Positions 34,701-48,900 of a stretch of DNA of 64,000 nt are shown one piece after another. The translations under genes and the position numbers were made by a program. Source of the stretch: Norana najaformis (Eukaryota > Annelida > Clitellata > Crassiclitellata > Hormogastridae); contig OZ029917.1 in assembly GCA_964023275.1 (NCBI GenBank), forward strand, positions 21,996,488-22,060,487. Direction: 5' to 3'. Numbering within the stretch: the first letter of the stretch is position 1; every line of letters begins with the position of its first letter. Below the pieces are notes generated by a model. That model did no database searches. It was not told the DNA's origin and was given only the letters and a program-made list of their open reading frames with translations.

Positions 34701-37700
34701 TTATAGATTAGCGTCTATGCGGCATACCTGTATGATGCTGTTCTGCTGTACGCCAAGGCCTTGGATATGGTCCTAAGGAGCGGAGGAGATGCAAGAGACG
34801 GCCTTGCTGTCATTCAAAACATCAAGGAACGATCTTATACAAGTGAGCGAATAAATCATAGTCACCCCCCCATTCTTTCATGAATTTGACAATTGTATGT
34901 CTTAGGTATGGCACTAAGACATTGTATTAAATCGTATTCGCCTTCTTCTAATTCATCATCATCATCATTGTGATTCTTCTTAGTGCAAGCGTTCCTCCTC
35001 ATTCTCTTTTTATTCTTCATGTTTTCCTTCTTGCTCTTCTTATGTTCTTGTTCTTCTTATGTTTTTGTTCTGTATCTTGTTCTCGTTCTTCGTTTTTCTC
35101 TACATGTAAACGTAATTTTCCGCTGAAGCCGTATAGCTGTGATGAATTAATGAGTTTAAAAAACCCAAACTAGAAAGTTTTCATTCATCGCAATTCAAGA
35201 ACGATACATGATACAAGTAAATACAATTGACCTGGATGCAAAAGGCACACCCAGAAGGAACAGAAGTTACTTAGGGTCATCTGTTACTCAGTAGCATAGA
35301 CATGGCTATTAACATAGCTATAAGAGAACGTATCCCTTATATTAACACAAAATCACTAACTGTCAGAGAGTAAAATGAAAGGCAGATATTCAAGAGGCTA
35401 GTCAGTTTTGAAAAAATCCAAGCTAGAAATTGTTGGGGAAAAGGAAAGCCAGAAGTTCTGGAAAAACTCAAGCGTACGTTACTAACACGCGTCCATGAGT
35501 CATCAGTTAGTTGTTGACCTGCCAAACACGTTTGTATCGCATAACTGCGATTGTTGGGCGCAACGCTTGAGGTTTGTCATATTCGTGCCCGAGCATGATA
35601 TAGATTACTCAACGGGTTGCTGCTATATAAAAATGGCAAATATATATAAAAGAAATTGTTTGAGAGTGCTCGAGAAAATATATTAGAGATAGTTTGTCGT
35701 GTACTCAGTTGATTGTTTGAATTACAAATGTCGTTAATCGTGGCAGACGACAGTTAGTTATAAATTCGTGCCTATGGAAGTTTTAATGTTGACGATGGAA
35801 ATAGGTCTACAGTCGTAACTGAACGAGTTAACGATGCGCTGCATTTCGCAGACAAGACGTTGATTCGTTCCGCTATTGATTCTACGCCGCCAAAGTAACT
35901 CATATCAGATGCGACTGAATAGTTGTTTATGGCTGTAAACTTAGGAATTCATCCACCACAGCCGATTTATCACAGGACATTTATCGCAGCCGATCTAATT
36001 GTCATTACGATGCTCAATTTGTCCGCTTCAAAGCCGGAAATATCGACACGAACGCCGCCCGTCGATTTTTTAAGTACATAAATTGTATATGTGTATATAT
36101 AATATATATTTACGTGTATATATAATATATACGAATGTGTACTATATGTATGTACACGTATAAGAGGTTTAACTGTTCGTAACACCCCAACTTTTTAAAC
36201 ATTGTCGCAAATAATTCAATATACTTGTCATTATAGCCTAAAGTTCTCAGCATTGTATACGCCTCATCAGTAGGTAATATTAGTTAATGTTTAGCTAATA
36301 TTCGCTAATATTCGGCAATGTTAACTCATGAATGTTTAAAACTCACTTTTACAAAGTTTCTTAACAAAGTTTCTTACTCAGTCGTAATATTTTTCCAAGA
36401 TAGCGTATTAAAAGTTCTTCTTGTTTTAGCATCAGTAACTTTATTGGCTCTGTGACAGAAGTGCTGTCGCTATGACAACAGTTCTGGTTGTTTTGATTCA
36501 TGTGAGCGATGGGCTACTTAAACGAATTTATAGACGTCAGCTTTATGAAAGATCGTGCTTTTATTGGCCCGTTTAGCTTCGTTTGCAAGGTACGACTTCT
36601 ATCACCGGTGAAATAGGGTTAATTGGGCGACGTCTTTTCACGACTGATGTCAGGGATATTAGGAATATGTCAGCTTGTTGAAAGGACGTTGTGCTTCGAA
36701 AGCTATTTACTTCACAGTCGATTCATATTTAATCTTGCGCAAGCACTATGCTTCGGAATCTTTATACGTTGTGAGAATTTGGTTCATCCGGGTCTTCTGC
36801 ACTGATGGGCATCTGTTTGACCAACGTGTTATGCATTTTTGTAGTGAACCATTCCGGTCAGCTCACCTCGAAGTCAACCAAACGTCAGAAGTCGTCTGTC
36901 CCACCGTGACAAATCTGTTGTTTTAAAGACATTCATACATACAAGTAGACACAAACACTCCGAGAAGAAACAGACAGACATATGCAAATTGTGTTGCTTC
37001 TAATCTGGAGTCATGGAAAGGCAAATACGAGACAATCGATCAAATAAATTCCATTAGACGTTGATAGGTCAGGCAGAGAGACGCAGAGCAAAGCAGAGGC
37101 TGAGTGCGTCTAAGCGTGATGCAATAGACTAGCGCTGCTGAAAGAAAAGGGAACGCTTAGATGAAGACGAATGAAAACCGACCAGACTAGAAGCCCCAGG
37201 AAATCCCGTTGTTTAGAAGATAATCTGTAAGGACTATTTCCAGAAGAAGTCACTATTAGTAACTTACTTAAGGCCATCTGTTAATGCTCTGGCTTCGAGT
37301 TCCAGCACATATGTGTGTTGGGAGTATCTCTCTGCCTGTATGTATATCTGTCTGTCTGTCGGTATGTCTGTCTGTGTCTGCCTGTGACTTTGCATCTATG
37401 TGTTTTTGTGCCGATGTGTCTCTCTGTGTTTCTGTGTTTGTCTTTATGTCTCTTTGTGTGTAGGTCTGTGTCTATGTGTCTGTGTGTATGCCAGTTTGTG
37501 TATAAAGAAAAAGTATCCAGGGACAGTTATCCTTTTCTTATTAATAAGACGATTGTCTGCCTTCGTGTGTGCAGGTATTCAGGGGTTTATGTCGTATATA
37601 GACGAGAATGGAGACGCAGAGGGCAACTACACGGTTCTCGCTAGGACTCTCTATACGTCGCAGTACTCCAGCTACTCGATGAGACCAGTCGGATACTTCA

Positions 37701-38329
37701 TGAAGGTCCCAAACGCAAGCTCCATCAACGAACTACCAGTACGACAATCATCCGATAACATAGGACCTATTATCCATATTATACAAGTTATTATTCATGT
37801 GTTATATAGTATTTATATAATAGTCCTATCATAGACGAGGTGTATTATTATATATTGTAACCTTTTGTCCCATTCGCAGATAACGTAAGACGGTGCTATA
37901 TCGTAATCGTAATCGTAATCGTAAGCTCTGTATTTCTTTACCGCCCAACAACGCTCAATCATCAGAACCACTGAGCTATTATTCCCGGGCGCTTAATTAA
38001 AATAAAATCTATGAGACAGTTTAATTAAAGCACGACCGAGTCATGTACCTGGTCTGAGAACTTCTATTACACCACTGTAATAGTGCTCAAGGCATCAGGC
38101 GATATAGCATTATAATACACTAAATGTAATATATAATGCGTACTATATAATAAAGGTTATAATATATATTAAATACACCTCGTTTATAATAGGACTAATA
38201 TATAAATATTATACAACACATGAACAATAACTTGTATAATATGAATCATTATATCTAGGCTGTTATCCATGCCATCGATTTATAGTATATGCCTCCTTGC
38301 GTTCCCATAGCAACACAACAGGTAGACAA

Positions 38330-38373
<44 letters not shown>

Positions 38374-39847
38374 GCATACACATAAATTTATACATAAAAC
38401 ACGATAGACACAGAAACATGCAAACGAACCAAACACAAACCCACACGCGCATACGGACAACAGGATAAGCCACAGACGTTAATTTCTTTAAACTTCCATC
38501 TCATTAATTTAGAGATTAGGATTGCCATGGCTAAGCCACCCAAATATTTTTAAAACTCCATAAATGAGATGTGTATTTTACTTACTAAACATTTTTCATT
38601 AACTATGGAATCTATTAATCTCTGCAATGGCACAGAACGGAACAGGATAGAAAGAGTTGGAAGTCTGATTACCTCCCCGAATAACTGCCCCATAAGTTTA
38701 CGCCATAAGATAAGCCTGTTTTTAATAATAATAATAATAATAATAATATGATTATTATTATTACTATTATATATGATTATAATAATAATAATAATAAATC
38801 ATAAAGGCTTCCATAAATCAGGAAAGCTTTAGCCTCATCAAGAAAATCGGTCACCATTTAACCCAAGTATCGGGAGACAAGAGGGAGACTTCTTTCCTGT
38901 TCCAACGCCTCTCCATTGCCATCCAGCGATCTAACGCGATTGCCTTTAACGGCACATTCTTGGAGCCAGATTTAAGCGAAGACTGGCAATTCCAGAGAAC
39001 AATCACCGGCCGGAAGACAGCCTCAGATCAGTGCGACGAACATTCTACCACAGACCATGCTTCTTCGCTTCCTCATAATTTCCCTTGTCCTCTACCTGAC
39101 CGAGAACAGTTGTCTCCGCGCAACCTTCCATCGATGGAAGAAGAAGCGATTGAATTCAGCTATGACAAAGCATTTACAATGGTTAACAGGAGAAAAGACG
39201 AACGTTATCTGAAGGATTTAGTTCAGAAGAGGCAATCAGACGAATTCATGATCTCAGAACTCACACTCGACGCAACGAGCGAGAGTACCCTGTCGCAAAT
39301 CAAGTTCTTCATCGACAACAATACAACGAAGAACAAGACGGCTGAAATCAAAGAAGGAGAGAAGGGCGTGCCTGAAGCCAAGATTAAAGAAAAGGAGAGA
39401 ACCTGGAACTGGTCGTCGAGACCCAGCCGACGGGCCCCAACCGATCCTCTGGGTCAAGGAGCCACACCGCCTGTCGAAGGTCAGCCGGCGGGTCGAGGTC
39501 GAGGAGACGTCGACGCTCGGGTCAGTGAAGCCCACGACGCATGCGCCTTCGAAGCAGACGACGACGGCGATGAAGAGGAGGGAGTTGGTGGTGCTAGATG
39601 TTCGTCCGATCCACACCGGAAGTTCTCGCGCTCCATCGAAGAAACGCCCACAGAACGCTCTACACTTACGCGACCGCTAACTCAGGGTTGTTTCTTCACC
39701 ACGGCGCTTAAAGACAAGATCACGAGATTCGGAGGTGCAGCTAGTCGACCTGTTTCCAGTGTGCCAGCCTGGACGCCACAGCAGCTAGTTGCTCCAGCAA
39801 CAATAGATTTGTTTCATAATTGAAGTGACGTAACAATAGATTTGTTT

Positions 39848-39889
<42 letters not shown>

Positions 39890-39946
39890 TAATAATATGA
39901 TTATTATTATTACTATTATATATGATTATTATTACTATTATATATG

Positions 39947-39984
<38 letters not shown>

Positions 39985-42900
39985 ACTGGCCAACACATAA
40001 TTTGTTGCCTCAAATGTTAGAACTGTTTCTGGGTATATTTGACCTGCTGATTCCAGAAAAGGCACCAGTTTTCTCCCAGCAGGTCTAGTTTTCGAGATAT
40101 AGAACATTATGCCATATACCAGTCCTTGCCTCTGCTCGCCCATAAAACATAAGGCTATAGCTATAATTATGTGTGCTCAATTTATTATGTGATACACTAA
40201 ATAAACATAATAATACAAATACTTAAAAGAAAATGGTAGTACCTGAAACTGTACTTATATGATACCAAACAGAACAAGTTTGTTATAAAAATTTCAAGTC
40301 ATTCGACACCGAAGAAGCTCCTTTTGTACGATTTCCGAGTGTGGCATCTGCCGGAACAATCGCGCATAATATTCCAGCAATAGTCTGCCATCATGTGTGC
40401 ATCCCATCTTCCTTGATATCGATTTTCCATTGTTTTGATGTCTTGGTGAAATCTTTCACCTTGCTCTTCGCTGAAGTCACCAAGATTCTCTGGAAAGCGA
40501 TCTAAGTGACTGTGGAGATAATGGACTTTAATGCTCATGTTGCAGCCAAGCTTGTTGAAATGAAGAAGCATATCCTCTACTAGTTGTGCATAATTGTCTG
40601 CCTTCTTGTTGCCAAGAAATTTTTTAGTTACAAGAACAAAGGAAGACCAGGCACAAGATTCGATTTCATTCATTGATGGTATGAAAAGTGGGTCATTCAT
40701 AAGTTGCCTGATCTGTGGACCATCGAAGATTCCAGCCTTCAATTTTTCCATTGTAATTCCTGGTAACTTGTGTACTATGTATTCGAAGCATGAACCTTCT
40801 TTATTCAAAGCCCTGACAAATTGTTTCATCAGGCCTAACTTTATATGTAGTGGTGGCAGTATGATCCTATCTCGTGCCACCAAAGATTCCTTGATTACAT
40901 TTTGAGCTCCAACCACCATGTCTTTCCTCGAAGGCCAATCTTTTCTTGTCCAATGTTCATGCTTGGCTCTACTGTCCCAAAGACACAAAAAGCAGGGATA
41001 CTTTGTGTAGCCACTTTGTTGACCAAGGAGGAAATTTACCATCTTCAAGTCTACACAAATTACCCATTGATGTTCTTTGTATTTTATCTTTTCCAGTACT
41101 AAAGAGATGGCATTGTACTCTTCTTTCATCCTGGTGGAGTGACCGATTGGAATAGAACCAAATTTGTTGCCGTTATTTAAAAGCACACATTTCAGACTAC
41201 GTTTTGAACTGTCGATAAAAAGACGCCACTCATCTGGGCTGTAATCCGACAGACCAATTTTCTTCAATAAGTTGCTGATGTCATTACAGAATACTAGGTT
41301 GTTGTCTTCGGTAAAGAATGGCAGCAAATCCTTTTCTCTGTTTCTATAAATTGTAATTTTCGTTCCAGGCTGAAGTGCATTCTTTTCCTTTAGTCTGGAC
41401 GCAAGCAATTCAGAGGACTCTTTGGAAAGATTTAAGTCCCTGATCAGATCACTCAACTCTTTTTGGTCAAAACGTTCACTGTGTGAAGTTGATTGGAAAT
41501 CACTGTCACTGCCCCCACTTTCTTCACTTTCGTCATCTTGTCCGATATTGGACATGCAAGTCTCATCGTATGAGAGCTTAGGTAGTTCGCGAAAAGGTGG
41601 AACTGGTACAATATCCGAATGCGGAACAGGTCTCCTGGCTGAAGGTATATCAGGGTAAGACAACTTGTGACGATTATTTCGATTGAGGCCTATGATATTA
41701 ACCATACAAAAGTAACAGTTGTCGAAGTGGTTTATCTGTTCCCTCCAAACCATCGGTACACCAAATTTCAGGCAGCTTCTCTTTCCAATTGTCCAGTGGC
41801 GCAATTGTTCAATACAAGTTTTGCATACTGTATGAGGAGCCCATTGCTTATCTTGATCTCCAAGTTTGACACCAAAATAACCTACATATGCTCTTTTTAC
41901 AAACTCAGAAATCGGTTTCCTGTTTGCTTTTAGTGTGTATTCCCCACAAATGTAGCAGAATATGTCTGGATGGTTAATGCAGCTCCGTCTGGAAGTAGCC
42001 ATAACCTTAAGGATGTTCGCATCTGAGGAGTTAAATGACTAACCTAAAAAATAGTAAGAACATGTAGTTATTTAATGCTCACATTCACAGATTGTTCTTG
42101 CGACCAACTCTTAATATGCCCTAAGACGACTGCGGCTGCTCTAGCTTTCAGGAGGCGGTTTATATAGGCTATAAATGCTGACTTCAGCATAATCTATTTA
42201 CATAGTTCGAAACCATGAAACGCTGTATAAGCACAAATAAATTCTAAATGAGGCCATGAATTTAGTGCTGAGTAAGCTGTAGGCTACGGAATAGTTATTT
42301 CGTTGAATCAGCAATATCTCAGCACGCGGCAAGATATGCTGATTTTACATTATAAGAATGTAGGCATTATATGAATCAGCTATTATATATGATTATTATT
42401 ATTATTATTATTATTATTATCATCATTATTATTTTTATTACTTGGAATCTGCCATAGCGCCGGTGTCTAACGCACAAGGCATCAACGGACGGCGCACCAA
42501 ATTGAAGCCGCAGTCAGATAAACATCCAGAAAAGTCAGCCACTGAAACAGAGGGGCAGCAGCCTATGGTGGATGAGCCAAGTGAAAAAGGCAAGTTTCAA
42601 GTTGAAAAAGAAATGATAAAAGCGACTGAACAGAACGAACACATCCAGGGAAGGAGTTCCAAAATTTAGGTTCGGCAACCAAAATGCCGGTTCACCAAGA
42701 ACTCTTCTAGTTTGGGCACAACCAGAGAAAGACATTCAGATGGCCTGGTCGAATGGTGGTAAGTTTGAGGAATGAGGACTAATTTTAAGTATTGTGGGTG
42801 GCCAGATTTTATTGTTTTATAAACTGTAAACCCCAGTTTAAAACAAATTCTTTGTTGAACAGGAAGTCAATGCAAATATTTAAGTACAGGGGTCATATGT

Positions 42901-45900
42901 TCATATTTTGATGTATCAGTTATGGCTCTAACCAAAGAGTTCTGAGCTCTGAAATTTCTGCACATTTACTTGTGATACCGAGAATAAGCGAGTTACAGTA
43001 ATCAAGGCGACTGGAAGCCAATGCACTTGCCAGATATCCTTGAAGACATAGGGACGCCTAATTCTGCGTATGTCTCCGATATACATGTACGACGACTTAC
43101 AAATACTTACAAAGTCGGTAAGAGACATAGTGCCCGACTTACGAGCAGCATCAACCAACTCAATAACTGAGTCGCCCAGCTTGAAAGATTTAAGCCATTC
43201 AAACTTCTTAATCTGCTGTGGAGTGCCTAGTTGCATATATCCAGTTTTCGATAGGTTAAGGAGGAGTTTATTAGCCGCCATCCAAGACTGGACCTCCTCA
43301 AAGGCACCGGACAACAGCTGCACAGACGAATAACAAGACAAACTGTCAGACAAAATGTAAATTTGAGTATCATCAGCGTAGAAGTGATATCCCAGTGAAT
43401 GACTGTCCGGTAATATACGAAATGGTGTGGTGTATAGTGTGAACAAACGAGGGTCAAGCACAGAACTCTTTGGAACACCACATGTTAACGAAGCACTAGA
43501 CGAATAATAACCATGTATATATATATATATACATCTTGAGTGCGTGGACTGAGATAAGTAGTAAACCAATTTAGGAGGGACCAGAATTCCCAAACCAGTG
43601 CTGGTGACGACGCACAAGAACAGAATGGTTCACCGTATCAAAAGCAGCAGACAAGTCAAGAAGAACAAGTGCTGCCATCCTACACTTATTCATAGAGCAC
43701 ACGATGTCATTATGAACACCAAGAAGGGCGGATTCTGTTGAATGAAACTTACGGTATGCAAACTGAAAGGGAGTAATAGCGAGTTTGCATACGATTTGCA
43801 AATGTGAATTGCATATGTAAATTACTGCAGAGGCAACCATTTCATATTGGCAGAAGGATGTCGTGCCCAAATTATCATAAGTTGAAACACAAGTCGAGAC
43901 GGGTGAAAACAGGAAGCAATTTCCGGAGCATCGTGTAAGCGGTACTATGGCCCGTTATCTGGGGCCCTTGAACAGTCGTCCTAATGGCCGACAGCTGCGT
44001 CGCATCGCGAAGTGTCGATTCTACGGAGCCATGTTCAGTTGTTTGGCAGTCGCACCGTTGTCCATGTTGCACATTTATGGGTCGTTGTAGTGTTGTTTAC
44101 TGTTGTCCGGTTGTTTAAACATGCACTGCACACTTGTTGTTTTCAGAGTTTTGTTAGACTTGCAAATAAATCCTTCGACTGGCCTAACGGAATTGCGCCC
44201 ATTGACGAACCAGCCTGCGGTTACCGAGACATCAAGTGCAATCCGGCACCAAGTGGGTGATGCGAGTCTCTGCATGCCACTTTCCATTAAGTGTTCCTAG
44301 GATTAGACGATTGAATTGTGTACGAGATGGACTGACGCAATTGGTATCCTGGTCATTTTGTTAAATCACTTATTCAGAATGATTAGTGCAACAACTGGGC
44401 CGAAGAGAATCAGTTTATTTAATCACTCTACTGCATCCATTTAATGTACATCTAATGTAATACTATCGACTGTGGTCGATATTATTATTGAAAATTGCTG
44501 CTAGAGAATATCTAACTAACACTGCATTGCATGGCATTGCTTGCACGTGATAGGCATATTCATAAAAACTTCTGTACACATATATTCTGCGTGTTTTATC
44601 TAGTAGGCCTAAACTGTGCAGATCGTTGACCTATGCATAACCAAATCGGCCGTTCGACTAATTTGCCAAGTAACTGCAAGGGCGAATCCAGAGGAATAGG
44701 GGGGCTATGGCCTCTTGTCGTCGGCTGTATTGGGATGGAAGACCCACACTAGGGCTAGGATACTACGCGAAAACAAAATAATGCATCAAAAATACTACAA
44801 ATTATGAATTTTGCGGTTGCATTCATTTTACTGTAATAGCCATCAGTATCACATTTAACTAGGGCAAGCATGTACGTATGTGCGGACGATATTACCAAGG
44901 CACAACGTCAGATTCTTCAAGTGTGAACCCTATTCATGGGCGTTTAAATCTACTATTTAGATCTCCATTACCCTGTTATGTGGTGGCATCAGATGTACTA
45001 AATTCTTACTTCCATCTTGTGAATAGATCATTAGGCTAAATTCCGTTAACCTATGTATGAACTATGAACTCTCACTGTTCCATTAGAAAGGAAAGAGAGG
45101 AAAAGGTAGATGGGCTGTGCTTAACTAAATTGAGGTAATAAGTGATGATGGAATCCTGTGTTATAAGATGCCCAGAGAAGTTTAGGTCCTTGTATATAAG
45201 TATTAGAATTTCACTACCGGTATATTAGAGATCAAAATACTAGATTTCTGCTACCTCGGTAGTTTAACAACAGCGAGCAGCAGGTGCTACAGGAAGATAA
45301 TGATACGCATTGGAAAGGAAAATGCTGCGTTTGGGAGACTTGAAAATATATGAAAGAACAAAGGATGCAGTTTAAGAACCAAGACTCGTCTGTATGAAGC
45401 CACAGTATTTAGCACACTGCTTATGGATCCGAGACTTGGCCAATGACGGTCGCAAACGAGAAATAACTGAAGGCAGCACATTTTAGATGGCTGAGGAGAA
45501 TTCTGCACATTTCATGGTGTGATAAAATGTGAAATAAAACTATCAGTGAAAAGACAGGGCAATTCTCTTAATGATTACGTTATGGAGAATATCATCAGTA
45601 AGAGAGCACTAAATGGACGGGACATGTAATTCATCGGAACAAAAATAGAAGAGCCAACCAAGCGATGAACTGGATCCCTTAAGGAAAAGGAGGAAAGGAA
45701 GACCAAGAAAGAACTGGCCAGAGACCATCACAGACGATCTGAGATGTTTAGAGATGTGGGACGAGGCAAGAAGACTGGCGATGGATAGATGTGAAAGAAG
45801 AAGATGCTTTGCCCAATGTGCACACCTCCACAGGAAGAACTAAGTAAGTACCGGTATACTGGACCAGTGGAAAGTCTGTTAAATGCTGTATAGAAATTAT

Positions 45901-48900
45901 ACGGTTACTATGAAAGCGATAAAGTATAAACACAAAGTAGGAGCTCAGAAAGAAAGCATAAAGAGCAGCAATACTTTTTCAGTTTGGAATTGGGTCAAAA
46001 AAGGCTACATGCAGGACTATGAATCGTGATTGTAATCTTAATCGTAACTTAAGATTTCTACAGCGAAAAATCGATGGACAGATAATGTCAGATTCGGTTC
46101 CTGGTCAAGATCCAAGGTCAAGCAGTCAGACAGTAAGATGGCTACTGTGGATGATGGTCAGAATTGAAAGGCCTGCTCAGAGATTGCAAATGTTGATGAG
46201 TTCGTAGGATGGGTTAGATAACAGTTACTATCGTAAATTCTGGTGAAAGTTTATTCCAGAGGTATGGAGCAGCTAAGTTCTTGAATGAGTAGTTTTTAAT
46301 TACTGTAAGTCTAATTTAAGTCTACAAAATGCAGGTGCTGACGCTGCAATAGTCTGTGATGCCATTGCCACTGTAGGCCTATTTCCGAGACTGATGTGAG
46401 AATTGAATTATAGAGGTCTATGCTTCTTAGATGACGAATCATAATATAGAAAAAATGCAATTAAGCTTAACCGGAGATAGCATTTTTCAAACGTGAGCCT
46501 ATAAGAACACATAATATTAAAAGACACACTAAAAGTTGAACACACACCTGTTCGTACGCATGTATAGATTTTAATAAACAACTGCGTTATCTTAGATTTT
46601 AGATTTGTAAAAATTCATTTAAATTATGTAGCCTTCGTTTTTCCAGCCCGGATTTCTTTCGGCAGGTCTTCTAATAGTGTCACTAATGCAGTTGATATAT
46701 AAGCCGTTGTTAACTTTTATTGGGCTGTGCAGCACATCATGTATCAAGGTGCAAAAAATGGGCTAGACTACAATGCAAAAACCGAAAAATAATGCAAGGA
46801 AAATAGCCAAAAATGGCCTATTTTGTAAAAAATACTTCTTAGCAAGCTTCAGTGGGGTCTTTGCCCCGACCCATGACCAGAGACTTTGAACCATCTGGGG
46901 CTCCGCTACAGGTCACCTATAGGGTCGCGCTCTGCTTTTGCCATGTGGCCCCTTACAGAGATCCGCTCTGTAATAACTGTTATTTGTTATTAACCATTAG
47001 TAAACTGTTATTTTGTAATGTCAGTAAACTGTTATTTTACCATTAGCACCATTCACCATTCTATGAACTGTTTTTCACCATGCTATTTATACGATGTTGC
47101 TCTATTTTCGCAACAGATAATCGCGTAAAGATTTCTCTTGGTGTTTTGGCGGGAATTCTTTTTCTGTCGTCTGCTATCTGCCTGGTTATTTATAGGTAAT
47201 ATTTGTCTGATTATGGGTACTTTAAAATAGAACTATTTAACTTTATAGGTTAGTTGTTGTTAATATGTTTCGGTTTCTGTTGGAGTTTTCAACCATAGCC
47301 TAACTGGAAAGACCAGGGCAAAACAATCGGGGGGTGGAAAATCATTCTGCTTTAACTATGTTTTAAGAAAGTTGTATTTTCAGCACCAATAATTTTTTAT
47401 AGAAACCATGACATCCAATAGCAGCTTTTCCATAGTTGTTTCATGTATGTATGTACGTATGTATGTATGTATGGACGTATGTACATATGTATGCATGTAT
47501 ATGCCTGGACACTTAATATGTATCAGATTTGTAAGATGTAAGATAAAGTGAGCCTCATACTAGTCTGTGTCACTTGCTAACCATGTCACCAAATCTTGAA
47601 CCTTCGTCTTCCCTGACCTACAATTGGACTTTTTATGGACCCAGCTCATATATTATATTTCATTATTTTGTATCTTTATTTACTTATATATGTAATTATG
47701 TTCGACACGGTTGACCACGAGATACTGGGGACGTGCCTCAGTACATCATGTGGATTTACTGGTCAATCACTGAAATGGCTTCGATCGGTTTAAGATGAGC
47801 GGACATTAATGGTAACCATGGGATCAGACTGCTGGGTCTGGGTGCCCGTTCTCTTGGGTGTCCTTCAGGGCCATTTCGTCTTCTTCTTCTTCTTCTTCTT
47901 CCTCCTCCTCCACCTCCTCCTCCTCTTCTTCTTCTTCTTCTTCTGCCGCGGCAGAGCATCGAGCGCTGATTCTGGACTGTGGTGTGTAGGCCTACATGCT
48001 GCGCACTACTGAGGCCAACGTGACACGGGGCTAGTGATCGTGATTGTTACTTCTGAAGATGCATTGCCTGACCTCAACGTCCGCCACCGCTGCTGCTACT
48101 GTTGTTGATGGTGATGTTGTTCTGCTGCAGCGAAAACTATCTTTCATGCGATTCTTATGCTTAGAATTAACAAGCCACGTTCAACGTTTTTTCTATTGCC
48201 AAACTGGTTGCAACAAACCACATTAATAATAGCAGAATTAATAGCAAGAAACAACAAAAATGGCTAGAACTCATCAGGATCCGCCGGACATTTCTTATTC
48301 TCCTGAGAATTTGTGAGTCCAGAGGCACCATATATATAGTAACGCGGCTATTATGTTGTGGTTATAACCCAGATTTTTTATTTGCCTTTGAGAATTGGCC
48401 CATAATGCAGCTCTGCATGGGATGTCAAACTGTTCACTTATATCCTTGTCCCTGTGTGTCTATGTATACAGGTCCGTGATGAACTATTATATTTACATAT
48501 ATCTCTTTCGCTCCTCCTTCCCTCCCTCTCTGCCTCTCTGCAAACTAAATAAGCTATTCTTAAGTTGAAGTTAAATTGATTTAGAGTCGGTACATTCGTT
48601 AAAATTACAGGAAGAGAGTTCCATAATAGCGGACCTGGGCATTTAATTGAGAAAAGGTTCACTTGAGTGCAAGCCTTATCAGTTGGATACTTGATGGAGA
48701 TCTTGTGTCGTAGCTATGGGCCGTGCCTTTATGATAATAACTCTCAAATGCTAGTGGCAACATTTTGCTCTGGTAACGAAACATAAATAGGCCAAAGTGA
48801 TATTTTGTTCTATAAGCAGCTCTAGTGCATTGAATGTTTCAAAAGCAGGTTTAGAACTGACAGAACAATTTAACACACAGCACATACATTTCTCACCCTA

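Noticed and set aside
37315-37834. Long plus-strand frames of 109 and 144 codons
   Set aside because: The first part is TGTC/TGTG repeat. Only the part from 37575 is real, as cyclase exon e.
39254-39616. 120-codon minus-strand frame
   Set aside because: Antisense shadow of the open frame 38798-39823; no motif.
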